Source of the DNA: Streptomyces tauricus
GTDB taxonomy: Bacteria > Actinomycetota > Actinomycetes > Streptomycetales > Streptomycetaceae
Direction: 5' to 3'
DNA length: 64,000 nucleotides
NCBI RefSeq assembly: GCF_014650955.1
Contig: NZ_BMVY01000001.1
Location: forward strand, 434,001 to 498,000
Below are positions 7,114 through 16,095 of the stretch, one piece after another (the stretch's first letter is position 1; each line of letters begins with the position of its first letter). The notes under the pieces were generated by a model. The model was given only the letters and a program-made list of their open reading frames with translations, was not told where the DNA came from and searched no databases. The translations under genes and the position numbers were made by a program.

Positions 7114-8673
7114 TTGATCTTCGACAAGCTGCTGGCTCTGCCCAGCGACGCCGAGCCCTGGATCGTCGACCATCAGCCGATCATCGTCACCGCCCAGGAC
7201 GAGAGGATCGCGCCGAGCGAGATAGCGGACGCCGCCGCGCGGGCCGCCACCGCCCTGCGCTCCCGCGGAGTGGTCCCCGGGGAGCGGTGCGTCGTCTGGC
7301 TGGAGTCCCCGACCGACATCATCGTCGCCTACGCGGCCGTCACCGCGCTCGACGCCGTGCCCATCCTCCTCAGCCCGACCCTCACCGGTCCGGTCGCCGC
7401 CTCGATGGTGGAGAACGTCTCCGGGATCGGCGCCGTGATCGCCACCGACGACCGGCTCGCGACCAGCGAGAAGACCTTCCCGGAGAGCGGCCGCCTCGTC
7501 GACTGGCGTGACATCGCCGCCGAACTCCCGAGCCACCGAAGGATCTCCCGGCGCCGCGAGGTGGTCTCCGACGCCCCGTACGTCATCGTCCACACCTCCG
7601 GCACCACCGGCACCCCCAAACTGGCCGAGTGCTCCAGCGCCAGCATCCGGTTCAACGCCCGGGTGCAGGCGGTCATCCACTGGCTGTCCCGTCTGGACGG
7701 ACACCTCGCGCTGGTCATCTCCCCGGTGCACGGGCGGACCGTGGTCGGCATCCTCGCCGCGCTCATGCGGCGGGCGCCCCTCCTGCTGCTGCAGGACGAC
7801 TCACCGGACAACGTGGACCGGATGCTCAAGCGCCACCGGCCCGTCTACCTGGAGACCCACCCCAACACCTTCCGCGCCTGGCAACACCTGGCGCCCGGCG
7901 GCGCGTTCCGCTCGATCCGCTTCTTCGGCGCCGGATTCGACGTCATCCACCCCGACACGGTCGCCGCGCTGCTCGCGGGGTCCGACCACCGGTTCGCCGT
8001 CTGCGTCGAGGTGTACGGCCAGAACGAGACCGGCCCCATCGCCATCCGCAGCCACCTGAAGGGCATGCAGAGGGCGACGCGCGCACTGCGCCGCATCCAG
8101 CGGACCAAACTGCTGCGCGGACACCCCGCCGGACCGCACTTCCCGTTCTGCCGGGTCCGTATCGTCGACGACTCGGGGCGCACGGTACCGGCCGGCACTC
8201 CCGGCCGGATGGTGGTCAACACCCCCGGCGTCTTCTCCGGCTACATCAACCGGCCGGACCTGACCTCCCGGAACTACCCCGACAACCGCTGGTGGGACAC
8301 CGGCGACTGGGGAACGAAGTCGCGCACGGGCCGCATCACCCTCATCGACCGCCAGGTCGACAAGGTCTCCGGCGCCATCAGCGGCATCGGCATCGAGGAC
8401 ATCCTGCTGGAGAAGTTGCCCGAGTTCCTGGAACTGGTCGTCCTGGAGATGGACGGAACCCTCCAGCCCGTCCTGTCCCTGCGCCCCGGCACCGAGTTCC
8501 GGCCGCGCGCCTGGGCGGCCGCGGCCGGCCGCCTGCCGAAGATGGCCGAGCCCGTCGTCGTCCCCGACCGCGACTTCCCCCGGACCGTCACCGGGAAGAT
8601 CCAGCGGGAGCAGCTGAAGAAGACGCTGGCCGATCGGAGCCCGGCCGGCCAGAGCCGTTCCGTACGCCTTTGA
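7114..8673 (+). CDS. AMP-dependent synthetase/ligase (acyl-CoA or acyl-ACP ligase)
   Basis: 519 aa from TTG with GAAGAGG upstream. Adenylation motifs are in order: P-loop HTSGTTGTPK (about 160-169), VYGQNETGP (A5 region), DTGDWG (A7), DRQVDKVSG (A8) and the catalytic-lysine motif FPRTVTGKIQRE (about 486-497). The family adenylates a carboxylate and passes it to CoA or a carrier thiol. The ACP at 1153-1488 is the only carrier in view, so loading that ACP is an attractive but unproven role. It is followed 12 bp later by the UbiA-type gene. Confidence 0.88.
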   Translation: MIFDKLLALPSDAEPWIVDHQPIIVTAQDERIAPSEIADAAARAATALRSRGVVPGERCVVWLESPTDIIVAYAAVTALDAVPILLSPTLTGPVAASMVENVSGIGAVIATDDRLATSEKTFPESGRLVDWRDIAAELPSHRRISRRREVVSDAPYVIVHTSGTTGTPKLAECSSASIRFNARVQAVIHWLSRLDGHLALVISPVHGRTVVGILAALMRRAPLLLLQDDSPDNVDRMLKRHRPVYLETHPNTFRAWQHLAPGGAFRSIRFFGAGFDVIHPDTVAALLAGSDHRFAVCVEVYGQNETGPIAIRSHLKGMQRATRALRRIQRTKLLRGHPAGPHFPFCRVRIVDDSGRTVPAGTPGRMVVNTPGVFSGYINRPDLTSRNYPDNRWWDTGDWGTKSRTGRITLIDRQVDKVSGAISGIGIEDILLEKLPEFLELVVLEMDGTLQPVLSLRPGTEFRPRAWAAAAGRLPKMAEPVVVPDRDFPRTVTGKIQREQLKKTLADRSPAGQSRSVRL

Positions 8674-8685
8674 GGGAGCGTCCGT

Positions 8686-9636
8686 ATGACCGCCACCAGC
8701 GCGTCCGAGGCCACCAAGAACTCAGCGGCCGCGAAGGCCATGGGATACGTCCGGCTCGGCAAGGTCCGGATCTATCACCACGCCTACGGTTGGATTCTCG
8801 CCCTGCTCCTGCTGCGCCTGGACGGCCACGTCAGCGGTGACACGGCGCCCGCGCTCGCCCTGCTCCTGCTGATGGTGCTCGCCACCCAGTGGAGCGGGGG
8901 CGCCGCCGACGACCTCGGCGGTTTCCGGGACGGCAGCGACGCCCGCAACTACGCGGGCAGGCCGCCCGGCACCGTCGCCAAGAAGCCCCTGCTCACCGGG
9001 GTGCTGACGGAGGCGGAGGCGGTCCGGTTCGGCGTCGTGATGTGGGTGATCGCGGTCGCGGCGGGCCTCATCGCCGTGGCCACCCTGGACGGCAGGGCAC
9101 CGCTGGCGGCCGTCGTGGTGATGCTCGTCGGCCAGATCGCCTCGGTGCAGTACTCGACCGGGCTGAAGCTCAGCTATCTGCCAGGCGGCCTCGAAGTCAC
9201 CATCTTCTACGTGATCGGCTGCATCGGCCTGGTGCCGTACTGGCTGGTCGCCGGCCAGGTCACCGCCGAAGCCCTGTTCACCGCGGCGCTGGTGGGAGTG
9301 TGGTTCCTGCTGATCGTGTCCTACGGCAACGCCTCCGACAAACAGGGCGACTCCGAGGTGTCCCGGCACACCATGGCCGTGCTGCTGCCACTCGGGGCCT
9401 TCAAGGTCTTCCTGTCCCTGCTCTTCGCCGCCAGCGTCACCCTGCTGACCCTGCTGTTCACCACCACCCGGTTCGACCCGCTGCTCGCCCTGACGGTCGT
9501 GCCGGTCGTCGTCCTGCACGCCGTGCAGCTCTACTTCGGCGCCGGAAAGGAAGAGTGGCGCAAGGCGCGGTTCATCGGGCTCAGCTCGGTCGACCTGGGC
9601 TGCCTGGGACTGGCACTCGCCTTCGTACTGGCATGA
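8686..9636 (+). CDS. UbiA-superfamily membrane prenyltransferase or cyclase
   Basis: 316 aa with about nine hydrophobic helices. The two Asp-rich motifs of UbiA enzymes are present: DDLGGFRDGSD near residue 75 and NASDKQGDSE near residue 215; both bind Mg-diphosphate. Family members prenylate an aromatic or quinone acceptor, and some are membrane terpene cyclases. No other terpene synthase or prenyltransferase lies in the block, so this gene probably brings in or cyclises the isoprenoid part. Its stop overlaps the ATG of the reductase gene (ATGA). Confidence 0.85.
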   Translation: MTATSASEATKNSAAAKAMGYVRLGKVRIYHHAYGWILALLLLRLDGHVSGDTAPALALLLLMVLATQWSGGAADDLGGFRDGSDARNYAGRPPGTVAKKPLLTGVLTEAEAVRFGVVMWVIAVAAGLIAVATLDGRAPLAAVVVMLVGQIASVQYSTGLKLSYLPGGLEVTIFYVIGCIGLVPYWLVAGQVTAEALFTAALVGVWFLLIVSYGNASDKQGDSEVSRHTMAVLLPLGAFKVFLSLLFAASVTLLTLLFTTTRFDPLLALTVVPVVVLHAVQLYFGAGKEEWRKARFIGLSSVDLGCLGLALAFVLA

Positions 9637-10724
9637 GGGCTTCAACGAACGCCTCCATGACGGCGGCCTCCACGACGGCGACCGACATGACGGCGGCGTA
9701 CATCACGGGCTTCGGCGGGGCGGACGCGATCCGTGTGGGCCGGCTGCCGAGGCCCGTCCCCGGCCCGGACGAAGCGCTCGTCCGGGTCGACGCCGTGGCC
9801 GCCGATCACGTCGACACCTTCGTCCGCTCCGGCGCGTACGCGACCGACGTCCCCTTCCCCTTCGTGATCGGGCGGGACCTGGTCGGCACCGTCGCCGTGC
9901 CCGCCGGCCCCTTCGCCGCCGGCGACCGGGTGTGGTGCAACAGCCTCGGCCACGACGGCAGACAGGGCTCGTTCGCCCAGTACGCCGCCGTCCCGGTGGA
10001 CCGGCTCCATCCACTGCCCGCCGGAGCCGACCCGGTGGCCGCGGTGGCCGTACTGCACACGGCGGCCACCGCGCACCTCGGCCTGTTCCGCACCGCCCGC
10101 CTCCAGAGGGGCGAGACGATCCTGGTCCTGGGCGGCGGAGGCGGCGTCGGCAGTGCCGTCGTCCAGCTCGCGGCCACGGCCGGCGCGCGGGTCGTCGTCG
10201 TCGACCGTGCCGAGAACGCCGAGTGGTGCCGCGCCGGCGGAGCCGACCAGGTGCTCGACCGCGACGACCCGAACACACCCGATACCGTCCGTGACCTGGC
10301 GCCCGGCGGAGTGGACGTGCTCTGGGACTGCTCCGGGCACCATGACTTCGAGACGACCGTCCCGTTGCTCGCGCGGGGCGGTCGCGTCGTGCTCACGGCC
10401 GGGCTCCACGTACGCGCCGTCCTGCCCGTCGGTGCCGTGTACACCCGGGACATCAGCGTGCGCGGCTTCGTCATCAGCAACGCGTCCGCGGCCGAACTCG
10501 CCGAAGCCGCCGAGGACATCAACCGCGAACTGGCGCGAGGCCGCCTCAAGGGCAGGATCCGGGCCACACTTCCGCTCGCCGAGGCCGCCCGCGCCCACCG
10601 CATGCTGGAGGGCCACGAGGGCACGGGCGCCCCGGGCCGCGTGGTGCTGCTCCCCGAAGATCCGTGGCGAGCGCGTCTGAACAGGGCCGACAAGGAAGGA
10701 AGGCACACGTGCCGCGTCTGCTGA
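9633..10724 (+). CDS. MDR-family NADPH-dependent oxidoreductase (quinone oxidoreductase-like)
   Basis: Up to 363 aa from the ATGA overlap. ATG codons at 9657 and 9687 are alternatives, and MTAAYITGFGG at 9687 fits the usual family start. The N-terminal GroES-like domain (FPFVIGRDLVGTV, FAAGDRVW) is followed by the cofactor motif LVLGGGGGVGSAVVQLA (about 162-178). The catalytic zinc Cys of alcohol dehydrogenases is absent, placing it with zinc-free quinone oxidoreductases or enoyl reductases. The 3' end overlaps the next gene by 16 bases. Confidence 0.85.
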   Translation: MRASTNASMTAASTTATDMTAAYITGFGGADAIRVGRLPRPVPGPDEALVRVDAVAADHVDTFVRSGAYATDVPFPFVIGRDLVGTVAVPAGPFAAGDRVWCNSLGHDGRQGSFAQYAAVPVDRLHPLPAGADPVAAVAVLHTAATAHLGLFRTARLQRGETILVLGGGGGVGSAVVQLAATAGARVVVVDRAENAEWCRAGGADQVLDRDDPNTPDTVRDLAPGGVDVLWDCSGHHDFETTVPLLARGGRVVLTAGLHVRAVLPVGAVYTRDISVRGFVISNASAAELAEAAEDINRELARGRLKGRIRATLPLAEAARAHRMLEGHEGTGAPGRVVLLPEDPWRARLNRADKEGRHTCRVC

Positions 10725-11254
10725 GCAAGGAATGGTGGGAAGAGCGAGTCCTGCGCATGTACGACTCGTGGCGCGACCCGGTGACCTGGCACGTCGCCGA
10801 GACGCCCGACGGACCGAAGGACCTGCGCCAGTTCAAGAGGCGCCGCTTCGCCCTGCTGGTCACCTACAAGCGCAACGGTGACGCCGTACCGTCGGCGATG
10901 TGGTTCGGGCTCAAGGACGGCCGGGCCTATCTGCGGACCGGCTGCGACTCATGGAAGGTGCGGCGCATGCGGAACAACCCGCAGGTCCTGTTCGCGCCGT
11001 CCAACATCCGGGGCAAGCCGAAGGGCGCGGTCCTCGCCTGCACGGCGCGCATCCTGCCCGACGAGGAGAAACCGGCCGCCGCGCGGATCATCGCGGGCGC
11101 CTACGGGGCCGGCCGCAAGCTCTACGACCGTACGGTCGCCACAGTCTACGAGGAGGCGGCCTACATCGAGATCACGCCCAACGCCCTGGTGCAGGCGGAG
11201 GCGCAGGCGGCGGAGGAGTCAGCCGCACGGCGCGTGGAACAAGCACGGGACTGA
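10709..11254 (+). CDS. PPOX-class / F420-dependent split-barrel oxidoreductase
   Basis: 181 aa. The GTG at 10709 is chosen because AAGGAAGGAAGG lies immediately upstream; a start 45 bp earlier would have none. The pattern FALLVTYKRNGDAVPSAMWF, then LRTGCDSWKVRRMRNNPQV, is the split beta-barrel of the pyridoxamine-oxidase-like family that uses F420 or FMN. These enzymes reduce C=C or C=N bonds late in actinobacterial pathways. It is the last gene of the block and is followed by a strong hairpin, which marks the cluster edge. Confidence 0.82.
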   Translation: MPRLLSKEWWEERVLRMYDSWRDPVTWHVAETPDGPKDLRQFKRRRFALLVTYKRNGDAVPSAMWFGLKDGRAYLRTGCDSWKVRRMRNNPQVLFAPSNIRGKPKGAVLACTARILPDEEKPAAARIIAGAYGAGRKLYDRTVATVYEEAAYIEITPNALVQAEAQAAEESAARRVEQARD

Positions 11255-11282
11255 CGGAGCGGAGCGGCGCCGCTGGGTGAAC

Positions 11283-11329
11283 GCGGGGCGTGAGCGGGGG
11301 AGTTGCCTGCTTTCCCGGTCACGCCCCGC
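11283..11329. terminator. Bidirectional hairpin between convergent genes
   Basis: Perfect 11-bp arms GCGGGGCGTGA (11283-11293) and TCACGCCCCGC (11319-11329), with further pairing possible in the loop. It lies between the plus-strand biosynthetic operon and the minus-strand MMPL gene. Confidence 0.75.
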
Positions 11330-11343
11330 GCTGCGCACAGCAT

Positions 11344-13629
11344 TCAGCGTTCCGCACCGACCTCGGTCCGGGGTTCGGTCCTGCTCTCCTCCACGCTCGG
11401 CTCCTCACGCAGGCCGGCCTTGGCGTGCAGCGCCCGGAGCGGCTTCGGCGCCCACCAGTTGCCCTTCCCGACCAGCCGCATGAACGCGGGCACCAGGAGG
11501 CCCCGTACCAGGGTGGCGTCCATCAGGACCGCCAGCGCCAGTCCGAGCCCGATCGCCTTGAGATAGACGATGCCCGAGATGAGGAAGCCCAGGAACACGA
11601 TGGAGATCAGCACCGCCGCGGCCGTGATCATCGAGCCGGTGCGTTCGAGTCCGCGGGCCACCGACGCCGTGTTGTCGCCGGTTCTGTCGTACTCCTCCTT
11701 GATACGGGACAGCAGGAACACCTCGTAGTCCATGGACAGCCCGAACGCGAGGCAGAACAGCAGCAGGGGCACGGTCCAGGTGATCGAGTCCGTCACCACG
11801 AAGTCCCCGACGACGCCTCGCAGATGGCCTTCCTGGAACCCCCACACCAGGACGCCCAGGGTGGCGCTCAGGCTCAGGCAGTTGAGGACCAGCGCCTTGA
11901 GGGGGAGCAGCAGACTGCCGGTGAACAGGAACAGCACCACGAAGGAGCTGACCGCGATCACGGCGAGGGCGGCGGGCAGCCGGGCGTTCATCGAGTCGAT
12001 GGAGTCGGTGAGTTCCGCCGCGGGTCCGCCCACCTGCACGGCGTACGGGGCCGGGAGGCTTCGCAGGTGTGTCACCAACTGCCTGCCCCGCTCCGACATC
12101 GACTGGTCGCGCGGCACCACGGACAGGTAGGTGCTGTCCTCGGCGCCGAACCGCGCGGAGTGGACCGAGGGCCGTTGGACGAGCCGGCCGTCGGCGAAGG
12201 TCCCGGCCTCGCTGTCCACCCGCGCCACCCCGTCGAGCCCGGACAGCCGCTCGGCGTACGGGGCCACCTGGCGGGCGCCGGGTCCCGGGGTGTCGCTGAG
12301 GACCACATTGAGGGCCTGGGTCTCCTGCGCCCGGAAGTTGTCCCGGATGACGCCACCGACCTGCCGGGCCTGGCTGTCGGCCGGGAGCACCCGCTCGTCC
12401 GGCAGGCTCAGCCGCAGGCCGAGGAAGGGCGCGCCGAGCAGCAGCAGAAGCGCGACGACGGCACCGGCGACCGGCAGCGGGAACCGCATGACACCCATGG
12501 CCAGCCGGTACCAGAACCCTTCCCGGGCCACGCGTTCCCCGGCACCGCGTTCTCCGGCCTCGCGCTTCCCGACTCCCCGCGCCGCGGTCGCGGCGGACCG
12601 ACGGCCGGGGAGCCGCCCCTTCTCGATGCGGTGGCCCAGCACCTTCAGCAGCGCGGGCAGGAAGGTGAGCGAGACGAGGGCGGCGAGCAGGGCGGTCGGG
12701 ATCCCGGCGTACGCGAACGAGCGCAGGTAGTAGAACGGGAACACCAGCAGCGCGGCGAGTGCCAGGGTGACCGTCACCGAGGAGAACAGCACGGTACGGC
12801 CCGCCGTGCGCAGCATCAGGGCGATCGCCTGGTCGGTCCCGGTGCCCCGGTCCCGTTCCTCCCGGTAGCGCTTGATGAGGATCAGGCTGTAGTCGATGGC
12901 GAGGCCGAGGCCCAGTCCGGTGGCGACGTTGCTCGCCAGCGCGGAGACCTCGGTGAACAGGGTCAGGACCCGGACGACCAGGAGGACGGACAGGATCGTC
13001 AGCCCGCTGACCAGCAGCGGCACCAGGGCGGCGACCACACTGCGGAACACGAACAGCATCACGACCAGCAGGACCGGGAAGGTCACCGCCTCGATTTTGA
13101 GGAGGTCCTTCTCTGTGGTCTCGGACATCTCCTTGTCGGCGAGGGCGTTGCCACCCACCCGGACGTCCAGCCCCTGGGGTGTGTGCCGGTAGCGGTTCTC
13201 CAGCCGTTCGAAGGTGTCCTGCACCCGGTCCTCGTCGCCGGAGAGCCGGGCCATCACCAGGGCCTGCCGCCCGTTCTTCCCGCGCAAGGGCTCGGCCCTG
13301 CCCAACGACCAGTAGGAGACGGCCTGTTCGACCCCGGGTTCACCGGCCACCCGGGTGGTGAGCCGCGCACCCGCGGCGGCGACGGCGGGGGAGTCCACGC
13401 CTCGCTCGTCGGAGACCAGGAGGACGAGGTCCGGGGCGCCCGCCCCGAATCGGTCGTCCATCGCCTTCGAGGTTCGCGCCGACTCCGTCGACTCGTCGAC
13501 GAAGCCTCCGGCGGACAGTTCCTGGAGCACACTCCCGCCGAGCGCACCCGCGACGACCAGCAGGACCCCGGAGAGATACAGCACGAGTCCGCTGCGGCGG
13601 CAGGCGAGTCGGGCCAGTGAGGCGAACAC
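11344..13629 (-). CDS. MMPL-family RND transporter
   Basis: 761 aa from the GTG at 13629, chosen because AAAGGGGG lies 8 bases upstream, overlapping the stop region of the upstream FAD gene. Two duplicated halves each carry a transmembrane cluster with the family GxxxDY element (GLGLAIDYSLILIKRY in the first half, FGLSMDYEVFLLSRI in the second), with large extracytoplasmic loops after TM1 and TM7. MMPL proteins export lipids or lipophilic metabolites using the proton gradient. The neighbouring monooxygenase and nearby tailoring operon suggest export of a metabolite, which is inferred. Confidence 0.9.
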   Translation of the reverse strand: MFASLARLACRRSGLVLYLSGVLLVVAGALGGSVLQELSAGGFVDESTESARTSKAMDDRFGAGAPDLVLLVSDERGVDSPAVAAAGARLTTRVAGEPGVEQAVSYWSLGRAEPLRGKNGRQALVMARLSGDEDRVQDTFERLENRYRHTPQGLDVRVGGNALADKEMSETTEKDLLKIEAVTFPVLLVVMLFVFRSVVAALVPLLVSGLTILSVLLVVRVLTLFTEVSALASNVATGLGLGLAIDYSLILIKRYREERDRGTGTDQAIALMLRTAGRTVLFSSVTVTLALAALLVFPFYYLRSFAYAGIPTALLAALVSLTFLPALLKVLGHRIEKGRLPGRRSAATAARGVGKREAGERGAGERVAREGFWYRLAMGVMRFPLPVAGAVVALLLLLGAPFLGLRLSLPDERVLPADSQARQVGGVIRDNFRAQETQALNVVLSDTPGPGARQVAPYAERLSGLDGVARVDSEAGTFADGRLVQRPSVHSARFGAEDSTYLSVVPRDQSMSERGRQLVTHLRSLPAPYAVQVGGPAAELTDSIDSMNARLPAALAVIAVSSFVVLFLFTGSLLLPLKALVLNCLSLSATLGVLVWGFQEGHLRGVVGDFVVTDSITWTVPLLLFCLAFGLSMDYEVFLLSRIKEEYDRTGDNTASVARGLERTGSMITAAAVLISIVFLGFLISGIVYLKAIGLGLALAVLMDATLVRGLLVPAFMRLVGKGNWWAPKPLRALHAKAGLREEPSVEESRTEPRTEVGAER

Positions 13630-13634
13630 GTCGG

Positions 13635-15074
13635 CTACCCCCTTTCGCGCCGCGGCTTCCTGGACGAACGGTTCACCCGGAGCGCGCGCAGCAGCGTGGC
13701 GGGAGCGGCCAGGGAACTGGGATGACTGCGCATATAGGTCACGGAGTTGAACCGCACGGCGACCTCCCGGTCCGTGACGGAGGCCTCCGCCATCTGCTCG
13801 GCGAACCACTTCGTGAGGCGGTAGCCGCGCGGGTAGGGGCCGTGTACGTCGGGACGGGCCAGGTCGGCGGCGGTGGATATCTGCCAGGCCGCGTCCACCA
13901 CGACACGCTGGTCGGCGAAGAAGGCGCGGGCATGTCTGCGCAGATCCGGCGCCGACCGCAGGTAGTGCGAGAGGGCGGACGCGTGCAGGGCCGCCGAGGA
14001 CATGCCCTGTCCGTAGATCGGGTTGAACGAGGCGACCGCGTCACCGAGGCTGATCAGCCGCGCCGGGAACCGTTTCAGCAGGTGGTAGTCGCGGCGGCGG
14101 CTGTCGGCCTGGTGGTAGGTGAGGATGTCGCCGAGCTGCTCGCCCTCGACCGCCTCGCGGTACACGGGCGGCAGTTCGCCGCACAGCTTCCGGAACTCGT
14201 CCACGTCCCGGATGGGCGGCTGCTTCCCGTAGTTGGCGAGGGTGATGAGCCAGCGGTCGCCCTCGATGGCGGTGATCGCGCCGCTCGCCACCCGGGGCGG
14301 GATCGCGGTGGGGGTGCGGTAGGCGATGGCCGCGGCCAGTTCGGGGTCGCTCGTGGTCCGCCGGAAGTAGCCGGTGGCGTAATCGATGTCGATGGCCATG
14401 CGGCGCATCGCGGGCCGCTCCCAGCCGGCCTTCTCCAGCCAGTCGCCCAGTTTGCTCGCCCGCCCCATCGCGTCGACGACGAAGTCGGCGTCCTCGACCC
14501 ACTCTTCGACACCGGACCCGACACCGGACCCGACACCGGACCCGGGGCGGGAGACCGGGCCGCACCGCACCCCGCTGACGGCATCACCGCGGAACTCCAG
14601 CCCGATCGCGCGGCAGGTGAGCACCTTCACGTTCGGCAGGGCCAGGGTGCGGCGGCGGACCAGCGCCTCCAGGAACGGCCTGCTGCTGGAGATCAGCCCC
14701 ATCGCGCCGTCGCTGACCTTCGGGACGCCGTCCGCGTAGGCCCGGATGGTGTACGGCGACGACACGATCGCGCCACCCGCCCGCGCTTCTTCCTCGAACC
14801 CCGGGAACAGCCGCTGGAGTTGCATCCGGCCGCCGTGCATCAGGGTGTGCAACTGCCCGTCGTGCGGGGTGCCCGGCCGTGCGGCGGCGGCCGGGGGCAG
14901 GGAGTCCCGGTCGACGACCACCACGCTCTCGGCGTGGTCGGAGAGGACTCGCGCGGCCAGCAGCCCGGCGAGACTCCCGCCGAGCACCACGGCCTTGGCC
15001 ATCAGCGTCCGGGTTCTCGTGACGGGCTCGTCGGTACTGAGGCGGGCGAACACGCGGGCGGCAGACTCGGACAC
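13635..15074 (-). CDS. FAD-dependent monooxygenase/hydroxylase
   Basis: 479 aa from GTG at 15074 with GGAGG five bases upstream; an ATG at 15002 lacks a ribosome site. FAD motifs are AKAVVLGGSLAGLLAARVL near the N-terminus and GDAVASFNPIYGQGMS near residue 340, typical of p-hydroxybenzoate-hydroxylase-fold enzymes. Three 12-bp repeats (14514-14549) put a short Gly-Ser-Val run in a surface loop. It lies 5 bases upstream of the MMPL gene and is almost certainly co-translated with it, forming an oxidation-plus-export pair. Confidence 0.85.
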   Translation of the reverse strand: MSESAARVFARLSTDEPVTRTRTLMAKAVVLGGSLAGLLAARVLSDHAESVVVVDRDSLPPAAAARPGTPHDGQLHTLMHGGRMQLQRLFPGFEEEARAGGAIVSSPYTIRAYADGVPKVSDGAMGLISSSRPFLEALVRRRTLALPNVKVLTCRAIGLEFRGDAVSGVRCGPVSRPGSGVGSGVGSGVEEWVEDADFVVDAMGRASKLGDWLEKAGWERPAMRRMAIDIDYATGYFRRTTSDPELAAAIAYRTPTAIPPRVASGAITAIEGDRWLITLANYGKQPPIRDVDEFRKLCGELPPVYREAVEGEQLGDILTYHQADSRRRDYHLLKRFPARLISLGDAVASFNPIYGQGMSSAALHASALSHYLRSAPDLRRHARAFFADQRVVVDAAWQISTAADLARPDVHGPYPRGYRLTKWFAEQMAEASVTDREVAVRFNSVTYMRSHPSSLAAPATLLRALRVNRSSRKPRRERG

Positions 15075-15311
15075 GAGAACCTCCAGACAGAACGCCGGCA
15101 TCATCCGGCCGCTACGGGGCGCGCACGCATGCGTCCGACGAAGAGAGTGAGGTGTGCTCGTCCGCCCGGTCCCAGCGTTCCGCCGCAGCCCGGTCACCCA
15201 TGCTTCATCGCACCCCGCAACGGCGCAAGAACCATCTGCCGCAGGCGATACGCGACTTCCCTTTGGCGAAAAAGCATCCTCATGGGCGGCTGCTGCTTGA
15301 CGAAGAGACGG
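15075..15311. other. 237-bp intergenic region
   Basis: Region between the lipoprotein stop and the FAD-gene start. No open frame with coding composition was found. A minus-strand promoter for the FAD/MMPL pair is expected here, but no convincing -35/-10 pair stands out. Confidence 0.4.
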
Positions 15312-15941
15312 TCAGTGGCCTCCCCGGTTCTCGACGCAGGGGCCCGTTCCGGGCTGGGGTTCGGCGTAGGCGCCGTGCACCTCGCTGGTCAGCTGGTCCT
15401 TCGTCACGTAACCGGACACGCACACGACTCCCGTGTGCAGGCTGTAGAACCCGTACCCGATGTAGACGCCGTGCTCCTTGCCGCAGCCGAGACGCTTCAG
15501 CGCCGCCGCGATCCGCTTCTCGTCGAAGACGCCGTACGCGCCGGAACCACCCTCTTCCCGGACCTTCTCCAGTTCCTTCCTGACAAGCCTGGCCGAGGCC
15601 TGACCCTGGGCGAGTTTGCCCTCGGCCAGAGGTGCTTGCATGCGGTAGGCGTGATTCTCGGCGTAGTGCGGCGGGCGGTCCTCGTTCGCTCCCGAACCCC
15701 CTTCCGAGCGGTCGCGATCGGCGCTCGGACGGGGCGAGGACGGCTGCTCGGTGGGCACACCCGTGGGCACCTCGGCGGGCTGCGCGCACTTCGGCCGGGG
15801 AGGGTAGGAGGTCTGAGGCGTGGCCGACTGCGGCTGACCGCTGTGCTCGGTGCCGCAGGCGGTCATGGTCGCCGCGATGAGGACGGCCGCGCTGACCGTC
15901 CGTCTGAGGAGCCTGGGCGCAAAGGACGTGGGCGTGGGCAT
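15312..15941 (-). CDS. Secreted lipoprotein of unknown function
   Basis: 209 aa from ATG at 15941; an ATG at 15992 would add 17 residues. The N-terminus has Arg residues, a hydrophobic stretch (VSAAVLIAATMTAC) and a lipobox-like MTAC followed by Gly, so the mature protein should be lipid-anchored. A Pro/Ser-rich spacer leads to a C-terminal domain with three Cys (GCGKEHGVYIGYG, VVCVSGYV, GPCVENRG). No enzyme motif is recognised. It is separated from the upstream GH92 gene by a strong terminator. Confidence 0.7.
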   Translation of the reverse strand: MPTPTSFAPRLLRRTVSAAVLIAATMTACGTEHSGQPQSATPQTSYPPRPKCAQPAEVPTGVPTEQPSSPRPSADRDRSEGGSGANEDRPPHYAENHAYRMQAPLAEGKLAQGQASARLVRKELEKVREEGGSGAYGVFDEKRIAAALKRLGCGKEHGVYIGYGFYSLHTGVVCVSGYVTKDQLTSEVHGAYAEPQPGTGPCVENRGGH

Positions 15942-16026
15942 GGAGGAAGTCTGAGGCCTTGGGCAGCAGGTGTCATGAGCGGAGGTACTCATACGGTGGC
16001 GGGCTTCACCAAGGGCAGCGAAAGCG

Positions 16027-16062
16027 CCGGCCCACGCCTCCGGAGCGGGAGGCATGGGCCGG
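16027..16062 (-). terminator. Terminator of the GH92 gene
   Basis: CCGGCCCA-c-GCCTCC pairs with GGAGGC-a-TGGGCCGG around a 6-nt loop: 14 pairs with one mismatch. It starts 34 bases after the GH92 stop. Confidence 0.8.
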
Positions 16063-16095
16063 TGAACGTACGCAGTCCTGCCTGTTCCAGTTGTC

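Noticed and set aside
10664-10708. Upstream start of the F420-type oxidoreductase
   Set aside because: The GTG at 10709 has a strong ribosome site, whereas this ATG lies deeper in the reductase gene and has none.
11290-13620. 776-residue plus-strand frame opposite MMPL
   Set aside because: Antisense shadow with Gln/Glu/Gly-rich nonsense; MMPL motifs are clear on the other strand.
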